Of a stretch of 64,000 nt of DNA, positions 35,431-44,602 are shown one piece after another; position 1 is the stretch's first letter, and every line of letters starts with the position of its first letter. A program made the translations under genes and the position numbers. Source of the stretch: Enterocloster bolteae (GTDB lineage: Bacteria; Bacillota; Clostridia; Lachnospirales; Lachnospiraceae); the NCBI GenBank assembly GCA_021772025.1, contig JAETNT010000016.1, positions 1 to 64,000 of the forward strand, written 5' to 3'. The notes under the pieces were generated by a model that saw only the letters and a list, made by a program, of their open reading frames with translations, had not been told where the DNA came from and did no database searches.

Positions 35431-38400
35431 ATGTATGAGAAAGTTTCTACAAATATGAATTTTGTAGAGCGGGAAAAAAAGATCGAAAAGTTTTGGAAAG
35501 ATGAAGACATTTTTAAGAAAAGTATTGACAGCCGGAGAGAGGGTACTCCCTATGTGTTTTATGACGGGCCTCCTACGGCAAATGGCAAACCCCACATCGG
35601 CCATGTATTGACCCGGGTTATCAAGGATATGATCCCCAGATACCGTACTATGAAAGGCTATATGGTTCCCCGCAAGGCAGGATGGGACACTCATGGACTT
35701 CCGGTCGAACTGGAAGTGGAGAAGATGCTGGGGCTGGACGGAAAGGAGCAAATTGAGGAGTACGGCCTGGAACCGTTTATCAGCCATTGCAAGGACAGTG
35801 TTTGGAAATACAAAGGGATGTGGGAGGATTTCTCCGCTACCGTTGGTTTCTGGGCGGACATGGACAACCCGTATGTTACCTATCATGACGATTACATTGA
35901 GTCTGAGTGGTGGGCATTAAAACAGATTTGGGAAAAAGGGCTGCTATACAAGGGATTTAAAATCGTGCCTTACTGTCCCCGATGCGGCACTCCCTTGTCC
36001 TCTCACGAGGTGGCTCAGGGCTACAGAGATGTAAAAGAGCGTTCTGCTATTGCCCGGTTTAAGGTAAAGGACGAGGATGCCTATATTTTAGCCTGGACCA
36101 CCACGCCCTGGACTCTGCCCAGCAATGTGGCTCTGTGCGTAAATCCTAATGAGGATTACGTAAAAGTAAATGCTGCGGATGGCAAGGTTTATTATTTGGC
36201 TCAGGCTCTGTGTGACACTGTACTTGGTCCCCTGGCAGATAAAGATTCTGATAAACCGGCTTATGAAGTAACAGAAATTTACAAGGGCAAGGATTTGGAG
36301 TTTAAAGAGTACGAGCCTCTATTTGATTTTGCTTTGGATTTGTGCAAAAAGCAGCATAAGAAAGCATTTTATGTGACTTGTGATACTTATGTAACGTTAA
36401 CTGACGGTACCGGTGTGGTGCACATTGCTCCTGCCTTTGGCGAGGACGATGCCAATGTAGGGCGCAAGTATGATTTGCCCTTTGTCCAGCTGGTAGACGG
36501 AAAGGGGCAAATGACAGCGGAAACTTCCTATGCGGGAGTATTCTGTAAAAAAGCGGATCCTATGGTATTAGAGGATCTGGATAAGAAGGGACTTCTTTTC
36601 TCTGCTCCTAAATTTGAGCACAGCTATCCTCATTGTTGGCGCTGCGGTACCCCTCTGATCTATTATGCAAGAGAGTCCTGGTTCATTAAAATGACCGCGG
36701 TAAAAGAGGATCTGATCCGCAACAATAACACTATCAACTGGATTCCGGAATCTATCGGAAAGGGCCGTTTCGGCGACTGGCTGGAGAATATTCAGGACTG
36801 GGGAATTTCCAGAAACCGTTATTGGGGCACCCCTTTAAATATCTGGGAATGTGAATGCGGGAAACAGCATGCCATCGGCAGCCGGGAAGAGCTGAAGGCC
36901 ATGAGCAGCAATTATCCGGAAGGCGGCGTAGAACTTCACCGCCCCTTTATCGACCAGGTAACCATTACCTGTCCGGATTGCGGCAGGCAGATGCGCCGGG
37001 TTCCTGAGGTAATCGACTGCTGGTTTGACTCTGGCGCCATGCCTTTCGCACAGCACCATTATCCGTTTGAAAATAAAGAATTATTTGAGTCTCAATTTCC
37101 GGCGCAGTTTATTTCTGAGGCGGTCGATCAGACCAGAGGCTGGTTTTACTCTTTGCTGGCAGAGTCTACTTTGCTTTTTAATAAGGCTCCTTATGAGAAT
37201 GTAATCGTTTTAGGCCATGTTCAGGACGAAAACGGACAGAAGATGAGCAAGAGCAAGGGCAATGCGGTAGATCCCTTTGAGGCTTTGGAAACTTACGGCG
37301 CAGATGCCATCCGCTGGTATTTCTATATCAACAGCGCTCCCTGGCTGCCGAACCGGTTCCATGGAAAGGCTGTTATAGAAGGCCAGAGGAAGTTTATGGG
37401 AACCCTTTGGAACACCTATGCATTTTTTGTACTATATGCCAATATTGACAATTTTGATGCTACCAAGTACACTTTAGAATATGGGAAGCTGCCGATTATG
37501 GATAAATGGCTGCTCTCTAAGGTAAACTCTATGGTAAAAGCGGTGGACGATCATCTTGACAACTATCGGATTCCGGAGGCGGCGAGAGCCCTTCAGGAGT
37601 TTACAGATGATATGAGCAACTGGTATGTAAGAAGAAGCCGGGAACGTTTCTGGGCTAAGGGAATGGAACAGGATAAGATCAATGCTTACATGACCCTTTA
37701 CACAGCTTTAGTTACTATAGCCAAGGCAGCAGCTCCCATGATCCCTTTTATGACAGAAGATATTTATCAAAACTTAGTGAGAAGCATTGATAAGACTGCT
37801 CCTGAGAGCATCCACTTGTGCGATTTCCCCCAGGTAAAAGCAGAGTGGATTGACCAGAAGCTGGAAGCAGATATGGATCAGGTATTAAAGGTAGTAGTCT
37901 TGGGGCGGGCCGCCAGAAATACCGCCAATATTAAAAACCGTCAGCCTATAGCCAGGATGTTTGTAAAGGCCGATCATGTGCTGTCTGAGTTTTACCAGGA
38001 GATCATTGAGGATGAGTTAAACGTAAAAGCCGTAGAATTTACAGACGATGTCCGGGCATTTACCTCTTATTCCTTTAAACCTCAGCTCAAGACTGTGGGC
38101 CCCAAATATGGGAAGCAGTTAGGCGCTATCCGTCAGGCTCTTCAGGCTGTAGATGGCAATGAGGCCATGGAAACCTTAAACGAAAAGGGCGCTCTGACCT
38201 TTAACTTTGACGGTACAGAGATTGTGTTAACCGCAGATGATCTGCTTATTGATGTGGCTCAGAAAGAGGGCTTTGTAACAGAAAAGGATAATTATGTAAC
38301 AGTAGTTCTGGATACCAATTTAACCCCGCAGCTGATTGAAGAAGGCTTTGTAAGAGAACTAATCAGCAAGATTCAGACCATGCGTAAGGAAGCTGGTTTT

Positions 38401-38595
38401 GAGGTTATGGATCATATCCGGGTATTCCAGGATGAGAACGATAAGATCGCAGATCTGTTAAAGGCCCATAGCGATGAGATCAAGGGAGAGGTTATGGCGG
38501 ATCACATTTCCCTCGGACAGATGAGCGGATATGCCAAGGAATGGAATATCAATGGTGAGAAAGTTATGCTGGGCGTTGAAAAAGTTACCGGGTGA
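35431..38595 (+). CDS. ileS: Isoleucine--tRNA ligase, IleS2-like
   Basis: Cytoplasmic class I synthetase charging tRNA-Ile and editing valine. 1054 aa, longer than the roughly 920-aa bacterial IleS1 form. The HIGH motif is PHIGH near residue 54, the WTTTPWTLPSN editing segment is present, and KMSKS is KMSKSKGN near 603. The segments GTPLSSHEVAQGYRDV and PTANGKPHIGHVLTR, together with the length, point to the eukaryote-like IleS2 type. Start at 35431 after GGAGGAAG. Confidence 0.95.
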   Translation: MYEKVSTNMNFVEREKKIEKFWKDEDIFKKSIDSRREGTPYVFYDGPPTANGKPHIGHVLTRVIKDMIPRYRTMKGYMVPRKAGWDTHGLPVELEVEKMLGLDGKEQIEEYGLEPFISHCKDSVWKYKGMWEDFSATVGFWADMDNPYVTYHDDYIESEWWALKQIWEKGLLYKGFKIVPYCPRCGTPLSSHEVAQGYRDVKERSAIARFKVKDEDAYILAWTTTPWTLPSNVALCVNPNEDYVKVNAADGKVYYLAQALCDTVLGPLADKDSDKPAYEVTEIYKGKDLEFKEYEPLFDFALDLCKKQHKKAFYVTCDTYVTLTDGTGVVHIAPAFGEDDANVGRKYDLPFVQLVDGKGQMTAETSYAGVFCKKADPMVLEDLDKKGLLFSAPKFEHSYPHCWRCGTPLIYYARESWFIKMTAVKEDLIRNNNTINWIPESIGKGRFGDWLENIQDWGISRNRYWGTPLNIWECECGKQHAIGSREELKAMSSNYPEGGVELHRPFIDQVTITCPDCGRQMRRVPEVIDCWFDSGAMPFAQHHYPFENKELFESQFPAQFISEAVDQTRGWFYSLLAESTLLFNKAPYENVIVLGHVQDENGQKMSKSKGNAVDPFEALETYGADAIRWYFYINSAPWLPNRFHGKAVIEGQRKFMGTLWNTYAFFVLYANIDNFDATKYTLEYGKLPIMDKWLLSKVNSMVKAVDDHLDNYRIPEAARALQEFTDDMSNWYVRRSRERFWAKGMEQDKINAYMTLYTALVTIAKAAAPMIPFMTEDIYQNLVRSIDKTAPESIHLCDFPQVKAEWIDQKLEADMDQVLKVVVLGRAARNTANIKNRQPIARMFVKADHVLSEFYQEIIEDELNVKAVEFTDDVRAFTSYSFKPQLKTVGPKYGKQLGAIRQALQAVDGNEAMETLNEKGALTFNFDGTEIVLTADDLLIDVAQKEGFVTEKDNYVTVVLDTNLTPQLIEEGFVRELISKIQTMRKEAGFEVMDHIRVFQDENDKIADLLKAHSDEIKGEVMADHISLGQMSGYAKEWNINGEKVMLGVEKVTG

Positions 38596-38600
38596 AAATT

Positions 38601-38710
38601 AGGAGGAAACATCCTGCGGGTATACCTGTTGCCCCAAAAACAGGGCAAGAAGGAGGAAACACCCTGCAGGTATACCTGTATGCCCCAAAAACAGGGCAAG
38701 AAGGAGGAAA
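38601..38710 (+). repeat. Tandem repeat carrying three ribosome-site cores
   Basis: AGGAGGAAA occurs at 38601, 38651 and 38702. The roughly 50-bp units between them share CCTGC(A/G)GGTATACCTGT and GCCCCAAAAACAGGGCAAG. The last copy is the ribosome site of glgP; the first follows the ileS stop. Each unit can form a small hairpin. No reading frame is conserved. Confidence 0.85.
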
Positions 38711-38716
38711 GTATTC

Positions 38717-41170
38717 ATGAATCAGGGATTTGATAAGGAAACTTTTAAGAAATCAGTCATTTACAATGTGAAGAACCTGTTCCGCAAAAATGTAGAGGAC
38801 GCAACTCAGGAACAGATGTTCCAGGCAGTTTCTTATGCTGTAAAGGATGTTATCATCGATGAGTGGATTGCTACTCACAAGGTATATGAGAAAGAGGATG
38901 TAAAGACAGTTTACTATCTTTCCATGGAATTCTTAATGGGCCGGGCTCTGGGAAATAACATTATCAATATTGGCGCCCAAAAGGAGATTAAAGAAGTACT
39001 AGAAGAATTAGGCCTGGATTTAAATGTAATTGAGGATCAGGAGCCCGATGCCGCTCTTGGAAATGGTGGTTTAGGCCGTCTGGCGGCATGCTTCTTAGAT
39101 TCCCTTGCAACCTTAGGCTATCCGGCATACGGCTGCGGCATCCGCTACCGCTACGGTATGTTTAAGCAGAAAATTGAGAATGGCTTCCAGAAAGAAGTTC
39201 CTGACGACTGGTTAAAGAACGGAAACCCCTTTGAGGTGCGCCGGGCTGAATATTCTACCGAGGTTAAGTTTGGAGGTTATGTAGCCTCTGAGTGGGACGG
39301 TAAGAGAAACCGTTTTGTTCAGAAGGGATATCAGTCCGTTATGGCGGTTCCCTATGATATGCCTATTGTAGGCTACGGCAACAATGTAGTCAATACCCTG
39401 CGTGTCTGGGATGCACAGCCCATGGAAGTATTCCGTTTAGATGAGTTTGACCGGGGTAACTATCAGAAGGCAGTAGAGCAGGAGAACTTGGCAAAGACCA
39501 TCGTGGAGGTTCTCTACCCGAATGACAACCATTATGCGGGTAAGGAGCTGCGCCTGCGCCAGCAGTATTTCTTTATCTCCGCCAGCGTGCAGCGCGCCGT
39601 AGCCAAGTATATGGAGCACCATGATGATGTCCGAAAATTCCATGAAAAGAATGTTTTCCAGCTAAATGATACGCATCCTACTGTTGCAGTAGCGGAACTA
39701 ATGAGAATCTTATTAGACGATTACGATTTGAGTTGGGAGGAGGCCTGGGAAGTCACCAGCAAGACCTGCGCCTACACCAACCACACCATTATGGCTGAAG
39801 CTTTGGAAAAATGGCCTATTGAGCTGTTCTCCAGACTCCTTCCCAGAATCTATCAGATTATTGAAGAAATTAACCGCCGCTTTATCGCGGCTATTGAGGC
39901 TGCTTATCCGGGAGACCACGAGAAGGTACGGAAAATGGCCATTATCTATGACGGACAGGTTAAGATGGCCCATCTGGCCATTGCTGGCAGCTTCTCTGTA
40001 AATGGTGTTGCAAGACTTCACACCGAAATTTTAAAGAACCAGGAGTTAAAAGACTTCTATCAGATGATGCCGGATAAGTTTAACAACAAGACTAACGGAA
40101 TCACCCAGAGAAGATTCCTGCTTCACGGCAATCCTCTGCTTGCGGACTGGGTAACGAACAAGATCGGTGACGAGTGGATTACCAACTTGCCTCACATCAA
40201 GAAACTGGCCGTTTATGCGGACGATGCAAGATGCCAGCAGGAGTTTATGAATATTAAGTATCAGAACAAAGTACGTCTGGCAAAATATATCAAAGAGAAT
40301 AATGGTATTGATGTAGATCCCCGCTCCATCTTTGATGTGCAGGTAAAACGCCTTCACGAGTATAAGCGCCAGCTTTTGAATATCCTTCATGTAATGTATC
40401 TGTACAACCAGTTAAAGGATAATCCTAATATGGATATGGTTCCCAGAACCTTTATCTTTGGCGCTAAGGCCGCAGCGGGCTACCAGGTAGCAAAGCTGAC
40501 CATTAAGCTGATTAACTCTGTAGCAGATGTAATCAACAATGATAAAGCCATTAATGGTAAGATCAAGGTGGTATTTATTGAGGATTACCGCGTGTCCAAT
40601 GCAGAGCTGATCTTTTCTGCCGCTGATGTCAGTGAACAGATTTCTACCGCCAGCAAGGAAGCATCCGGTACCGGCAATATGAAACTGATGCTGAACGGCG
40701 CCCTGACTTTAGGAACCATGGACGGCGCAAATGTTGAGATCGTAGAAGAAGTGGGCGAAGAATACACATTTATTTTTGGAATGTCCTCTGATGAAGTTAT
40801 TAATTATGAGAACAACGGCGGCTACCGGCCCATGGAAATTTTCAACAATAATCAGGAGATCCGCCGGGTGCTGATGCAGCTTATTAACGGTTACTATTCA
40901 CCTCAGGATCCAGAGCTGTTCCGTCCGATTTACAATTCTCTGCTGAACACCCAGTCCAGCAACAAGGCAGATAGGTACTTTATCTTAAAGGACTTCTGCT
41001 CTTACGCAGAGGCTCATGATAAGATCGACAAGGCTTATCGGGATGAGAAATGGTGGGCAAAGGCAGCTATCCTAAATGTGGCCTGTGCCGGTAAGTTTAC
41101 CTCTGACAGAACCATTGAGGAGTATATAAAGGATATCTGGAAGTTAGATAAAGTAAAGGTAGAACTATAA
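38717..41170 (+). CDS. glgP: Glycogen/starch phosphorylase
   Basis: Cytoplasmic GT35 enzyme releasing glucose-1-phosphate from alpha-1,4-glucans with a pyridoxal phosphate cofactor. 817 aa, standard length. The PLP-binding Lys lies in EASGTGNMKLMLNGALTLGT near residue 660. The N-terminal part has YYLSMEFLMGRALGNN and ALGNGGLGRLAACFLDS. The AAGGAGGAAAG site is the last unit of the tandem repeat upstream. Confidence 0.96.
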   Translation: MNQGFDKETFKKSVIYNVKNLFRKNVEDATQEQMFQAVSYAVKDVIIDEWIATHKVYEKEDVKTVYYLSMEFLMGRALGNNIINIGAQKEIKEVLEELGLDLNVIEDQEPDAALGNGGLGRLAACFLDSLATLGYPAYGCGIRYRYGMFKQKIENGFQKEVPDDWLKNGNPFEVRRAEYSTEVKFGGYVASEWDGKRNRFVQKGYQSVMAVPYDMPIVGYGNNVVNTLRVWDAQPMEVFRLDEFDRGNYQKAVEQENLAKTIVEVLYPNDNHYAGKELRLRQQYFFISASVQRAVAKYMEHHDDVRKFHEKNVFQLNDTHPTVAVAELMRILLDDYDLSWEEAWEVTSKTCAYTNHTIMAEALEKWPIELFSRLLPRIYQIIEEINRRFIAAIEAAYPGDHEKVRKMAIIYDGQVKMAHLAIAGSFSVNGVARLHTEILKNQELKDFYQMMPDKFNNKTNGITQRRFLLHGNPLLADWVTNKIGDEWITNLPHIKKLAVYADDARCQQEFMNIKYQNKVRLAKYIKENNGIDVDPRSIFDVQVKRLHEYKRQLLNILHVMYLYNQLKDNPNMDMVPRTFIFGAKAAAGYQVAKLTIKLINSVADVINNDKAINGKIKVVFIEDYRVSNAELIFSAADVSEQISTASKEASGTGNMKLMLNGALTLGTMDGANVEIVEEVGEEYTFIFGMSSDEVINYENNGGYRPMEIFNNNQEIRRVLMQLINGYYSPQDPELFRPIYNSLLNTQSSNKADRYFILKDFCSYAEAHDKIDKAYRDEKWWAKAAILNVACAGKFTSDRTIEEYIKDIWKLDKVKVEL

Positions 41171-41179
41171 CGCCTTTTT

Positions 41180-41214
41180 GCAAAGCTCCGGCAAAACCGG
41201 AGCTTTTGCTTTTT
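41180..41214 (+). terminator. Terminator after glgP
   Basis: Stem GCAAAGCTCCGG/CCGGAGCTTTTGC with loop CAAAA, followed by TTTTT. Confidence 0.8.
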
Positions 41215-41235
41215 CTATCAAGGAATGCAGAGACT

Positions 41236-42129
41236 ATGGAATATATTGACGCAAAAACTATTGTAACGAAAACCAAATCCAGAGAGTGGTTTGGAATCGA
41301 CTATAACATGAATATCTATAAAGGCTGTTGTCATGGCTGTATTTACTGTGATAGCCGATCTAACTGTTACCAGATTAACAATTTTGATGAAGTAAGGGCA
41401 AAAAAGGATGCGCTTCGGATTATCCGGGATGATTTGCGGCGCAAGGTCAAAACCGGAGTAGTAGGGACCGGAGCTATGAGCGATCCATATAACCCTTTGG
41501 AAAATCAGCTTCTTTTGACTCGCCATGCCCTGGAACTTGTAGATGCCTTTGGTTTTGGAGCCGCCGTTGCCACGAAAAGCGATTTGATTTTGCGGGATCA
41601 GGATATTTATGCCGGAATACTGGAACATTCCCCGGTACTGGTGAAAATTACGGTTACCACTTCCGATGAAGATCTGGCAAAACTTTTGGAACCGGGAGCG
41701 CCGCTGCCTTCCAGACGTTTAGCGGCTCTGGCACGCCTTTCAGATGCCGGGATATTTGCGGGAATCCTCCTCATGCCGGTGCTCCCGTGGCTGGAGGACA
41801 GTGAGGAAAATATATGTGCGGTAATAAAAAAAGCCAAGGAAGCGGGGGCAAGATTTATTTATCCGTCTTTTGGCGTGACTCTGCGGGCCAATCAGCGGGA
41901 ATGGTATTTTGACCGGCTGAAGGAAATTTATCCGGAAAGGGGACTTCCGGATAAATATATGAAAAAGTACGGCAATCAATATGTATGTATAAGCCCTAAT
42001 GCAAAACGGCTGTGGCAGGTGTTCTCGGAGAGGTGCGAGGAATACGGTATTCTATACCGAATGAAAGATATTATCCACGCATATCAAAAACCTTATCAGA
42101 TCACTCAGATTTCTCTATTTGACATTTAG
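41236..42129 (+). CDS. SPL-family radical SAM protein
   Basis: 297 aa protein related to the spore photoproduct lyase family. The cluster motif is CCHGCIYC (CxxxCxxC), followed by VGTGAMSDPYNPLENQ, and VKITVTTSDEDLAKLLEPGA further on. It lacks features that would prove DNA-lyase activity and may act on another substrate. The chosen start follows AAGGAA at a spacing of 11 nt. A sporulation gene follows, but a separate promoter lies between. Confidence 0.8.
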   Translation: MEYIDAKTIVTKTKSREWFGIDYNMNIYKGCCHGCIYCDSRSNCYQINNFDEVRAKKDALRIIRDDLRRKVKTGVVGTGAMSDPYNPLENQLLLTRHALELVDAFGFGAAVATKSDLILRDQDIYAGILEHSPVLVKITVTTSDEDLAKLLEPGAPLPSRRLAALARLSDAGIFAGILLMPVLPWLEDSEENICAVIKKAKEAGARFIYPSFGVTLRANQREWYFDRLKEIYPERGLPDKYMKKYGNQYVCISPNAKRLWQVFSERCEEYGILYRMKDIIHAYQKPYQITQISLFDI

Positions 42130-42195
42130 CTGCTTCCTTTAAACTTTAAAATTTTTTCCATTCTCGCTTTTTTCGCATGACTTGTCTGTTCCAAA

Positions 42196-42224
42196 CATAT
42201 ATTGTAACGATTCAACCATGTATT
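42196..42224 (+). promoter_or_regulatory. Possible sigma-E promoter of spoIID
   Basis: CATATATT and CATGTATT are 13 bp apart, resembling the sigma-E elements (ATATT and CATACAnT). spoIID is sigma-E controlled in Bacillus, which supports the reading. Inverted arms AACGATTCA (42206) and TGAATCGTT (42245) overlap the region and may be an operator or hairpin. Confidence 0.45.
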
Positions 42225-42295
42225 TTGTACAAATGCCGTATGGATGAATCGTTATAATATATTTGTCACATAAAGTGCAGGAGGTTCAGGGCATA

Positions 42296-43213
42296 ATGAA
42301 GAAAAAAATCGGGACAGCAATTTTGCTCAGCTTTCTTTTCCCTTATGTTATTACCTTAACGGTCAGCGGGACAGCAGCGGCGGAACAGTCCAGAGAACCG
42401 GGGCAGTCCGGGCGAAAAATTTATCTGGACAGGGGGGAAGGCGGCTATGTGGATTTGGAGGATTACCTTCCAGGCGTCATTGCTAGGCAGATACCGGCAG
42501 ATTATGAGCCGGAAGCATTAAAAGCCCAAGCAATTTTGGCCCGGACCTATATCAGAAAACAGATGGAGGATGAGACAGAGATTGTTGAATCTGCCCTGGA
42601 TTTGGACTTTCTGGAGGAAGAGCAGTTAAAAGCCTTATGGGGAACGGATCGTTTTGTAGAATATTATAAAAAAATGGAGTCTGCGGCCAAGGATACAACA
42701 GGAATAGTAATAACCTGGAACGGGGAGTTGATTGATCCGCTGTTTTGCAGGGCCAGTGCCGGAAAAACCCGTCCCGGAGACAGCTACCATCCTTACCTGG
42801 CTTCTGCCGACAGTGCTAGAGATGTGGAAGCGGACGGATACCTGCAGGTGATTACATGGTCCAAGGAAGAGTTTGCCGGGCTTTTAAGCGCTATACCGGA
42901 GGGAGAAGCCATAACGGCGGACATGGTGCCGGGCTGCGTCCAGGTGGTATCCAGGGACAGTGCAGGCTATGTGGAAGAAATCCAGATAGGTTCCATGGTA
43001 TACAGCGGGGAGAAAGTTCAATATGCTCTGGGGCTTCAGTCACCGGACTTTTCCATTGAAGAATATGAGGGGGGAATACGTATTGTTTCCTCCGGAATCG
43101 GGCATGGTTACGGCTTGTCTCAATATGGAGGAAATCTGAAAGCAAAGGAAGGATGGACGGCCCAGGACATTTTGGAATATTATTATAAAAATATTGTTTT
43201 GATTTCTGAATAA
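42296..43213 (+). CDS. spoIID: Stage II sporulation protein D
   Basis: Membrane-anchored lytic transglycosylase of the engulfment (DMP) machinery, acting in the mother-cell membrane. 305 aa, with an N-terminal membrane segment (about 5-25). Family signatures are YLPGVIARQIPADYEPEALKAQ's first half, the ARTYIRKQ segment, and the C-terminal HGYGLSQYGGNLKAKEGW near residue 270. Start at 42296 after GCAGGAGGTT. spoIIQ follows 40 bp later, the usual clostridial order. Confidence 0.94.
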   Translation: MKKKIGTAILLSFLFPYVITLTVSGTAAAEQSREPGQSGRKIYLDRGEGGYVDLEDYLPGVIARQIPADYEPEALKAQAILARTYIRKQMEDETEIVESALDLDFLEEEQLKALWGTDRFVEYYKKMESAAKDTTGIVITWNGELIDPLFCRASAGKTRPGDSYHPYLASADSARDVEADGYLQVITWSKEEFAGLLSAIPEGEAITADMVPGCVQVVSRDSAGYVEEIQIGSMVYSGEKVQYALGLQSPDFSIEEYEGGIRIVSSGIGHGYGLSQYGGNLKAKEGWTAQDILEYYYKNIVLISE

Positions 43214-43253
43214 GTCGCCTTGGTTTGGTAAGAATAGTACCGAGGTGATAAAC

Positions 43254-44051
43254 GTGAAAGAAAGAGCAAGTAAACTGTTCAAGGATAAATTAGTCCTTGT
43301 CATGATGGTACTGGGCCTGTTGACTATAGTAGCTGCAGCAGGAACCATGACCATCCACAGAGGAAACAGAGCGGAAGAAACGCCCTACTTACAAATGGGA
43401 GAATCCCAGGGAGAGATTGCAGAAAATAAGGCGGTGCCTCCCGAGACAAAGGTACAGGTGGCAGGACCATCCAATGCCCGGGAATCCGGAGACCCAAGCC
43501 AGTTGGCTGAAAATATTAGAAAAGAATCACAGCCATCTGAGAGAATTCTTTCATCCGGCGAAGCAAAAGCGGAGCAAAAGATTGACGCAGCGCCTGCAGG
43601 CGCAGGTCAGGGAGCCGCTGCTGCCGTAAATTTAAATTTTACAGAAAACAGCCGTATGACTTGGCCGGTAGAGGGAAACATTATTTTGGATTACAGTATG
43701 GATTCCACTATCTATTTTCCTACCTTGGATCAGTATAAATGCAATCCGGGTATTGTAATTCAAGGAGAAGTCAGTACTCCGGTAAAGACGCCGGCAAACG
43801 CTAAAGTGGCAGCGGTAGGAGCCAACGAGGAAATCGGAAGCTATGTGGTATTGGATCTGGGAAACGATTATAGCGTAACCTGCGGCCAGCTAAAGGAAGT
43901 TCAGGCAGAAGCAGGGGACTATCTGGAAAAAGGACAGGTACTGGGATATGTGGCGGAACCTACCAAATATTACTGTATAGAAGGCAGCAGCGTTTACGTA
44001 GAGCTGACTCACCAGGGAGCCCCGGTAGATCCAGTAGATTTTATGGAGTAG
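43254..44051 (+). CDS. spoIIQ: SpoIIQ-like M23/LytM-domain protein
   Basis: Forespore membrane protein of the SpoIIQ-SpoIIIAH engulfment channel. 265 aa from GTG 43254 (GAGGTGA upstream): one membrane helix (about 12-32), a low-complexity linker, and a LytM domain (about 135-265, starting MTWPVEGNIILDYS). The first LytM metal ligand, normally His in HxGxD, is Asn here (CNPGIVI), and the HxH motif is not intact (VYVELTH). It is probably not an active endopeptidase, as known for Bacillus SpoIIQ. Confidence 0.88.
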   Translation: MKERASKLFKDKLVLVMMVLGLLTIVAAAGTMTIHRGNRAEETPYLQMGESQGEIAENKAVPPETKVQVAGPSNARESGDPSQLAENIRKESQPSERILSSGEAKAEQKIDAAPAGAGQGAAAAVNLNFTENSRMTWPVEGNIILDYSMDSTIYFPTLDQYKCNPGIVIQGEVSTPVKTPANAKVAAVGANEEIGSYVVLDLGNDYSVTCGQLKEVQAEAGDYLEKGQVLGYVAEPTKYYCIEGSSVYVELTHQGAPVDPVDFME

Positions 44052-44060
44052 AAAATTGGA

Positions 44061-44097
44061 AAATCCTGTGCTATACTAAAATAGTGCAGGATTTTTT
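44061..44097 (+). terminator. Terminator after spoIIQ
   Basis: Stem AAATCCTGTGCTAT/ATAGTGCAGGATTT followed by T residues. Confidence 0.8.
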
Positions 44098-44144
44098 GCC
44101 GCCGTCTGAACTGTTATGATAAAGAAGTGACTGGAGGAAAGGAT

Positions 44145-44543
44145 TTGAATATTTTATTTTTTTTGACACCCAAAAAGGATATCGCATATATTTTCCAGGA
44201 TGACAGCTTGCGCCAGGCTATGGAAAAGATGGAGCACCGCCGTTATTCCTGCATTCCCATGATTAGCCGGACAGGGAAATACATAGGAACGATTACTGAG
44301 GGAGATCTTTTGTGGGATATTAAGAACAAACTGAATCTAAATTTGAAGGAATCAGAAAAAATTCCCATAACCGTCATCAGCCGCCGTAATGATTACGCTC
44401 CAGTTCATATTGAGACTACTATGGAGGAATTAATCGATAAGGCATTAAATCAAAATTTTGTTCCGGTGGTGGATGATCAGAATAATTTAATCGGGATTGT
44501 CACAAGAAAAGATATAATTCGGTATTTTGCACTTGCCAAATAA
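44145..44543 (+). CDS. CBS-domain protein
   Basis: 132 aa cytoplasmic protein made of two CBS motifs (about 10-60 and 78-130), a module that binds adenosine nucleotides. MNILFFLTPK at the start and GTITEGDLLW and GIVTRKDIIRYF at the ends of the motifs are diagnostic. The TTG at 44145 lies 7 nt after GGAGG; the upstream GTG would place the site inside the gene. The regulated partner is unknown. Confidence 0.85.
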   Translation: MNILFFLTPKKDIAYIFQDDSLRQAMEKMEHRRYSCIPMISRTGKYIGTITEGDLLWDIKNKLNLNLKESEKIPITVISRRNDYAPVHIETTMEELIDKALNQNFVPVVDDQNNLIGIVTRKDIIRYFALAK

Positions 44544-44575
44544 AGTTGTATGTAATATCATTAATATGTATACAA
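44533..44575 (+). promoter_or_regulatory. Promoter and operators of the GntR gene
   Basis: TTGCCA (44533) and TATCAT (44556) are 17 bp apart. Two boxes, TTGTATGTAA at 44546 and ATGTATACAA at 44566, are 20 bp apart and resemble the TTGTATACAA boxes of the SDR promoter at 46132 and 46152. Autoregulation is likely. Confidence 0.65.
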
Positions 44576-44602
44576 AATGACCTGAAACTGGAAGGAGCAA
44601 AT

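Noticed and set aside
38601-38710. CRISPR-like or riboswitch pair between ileS and glgP
   Set aside because: Only two full units, with no unique spacers; each is a ribosome-site and hairpin unit.
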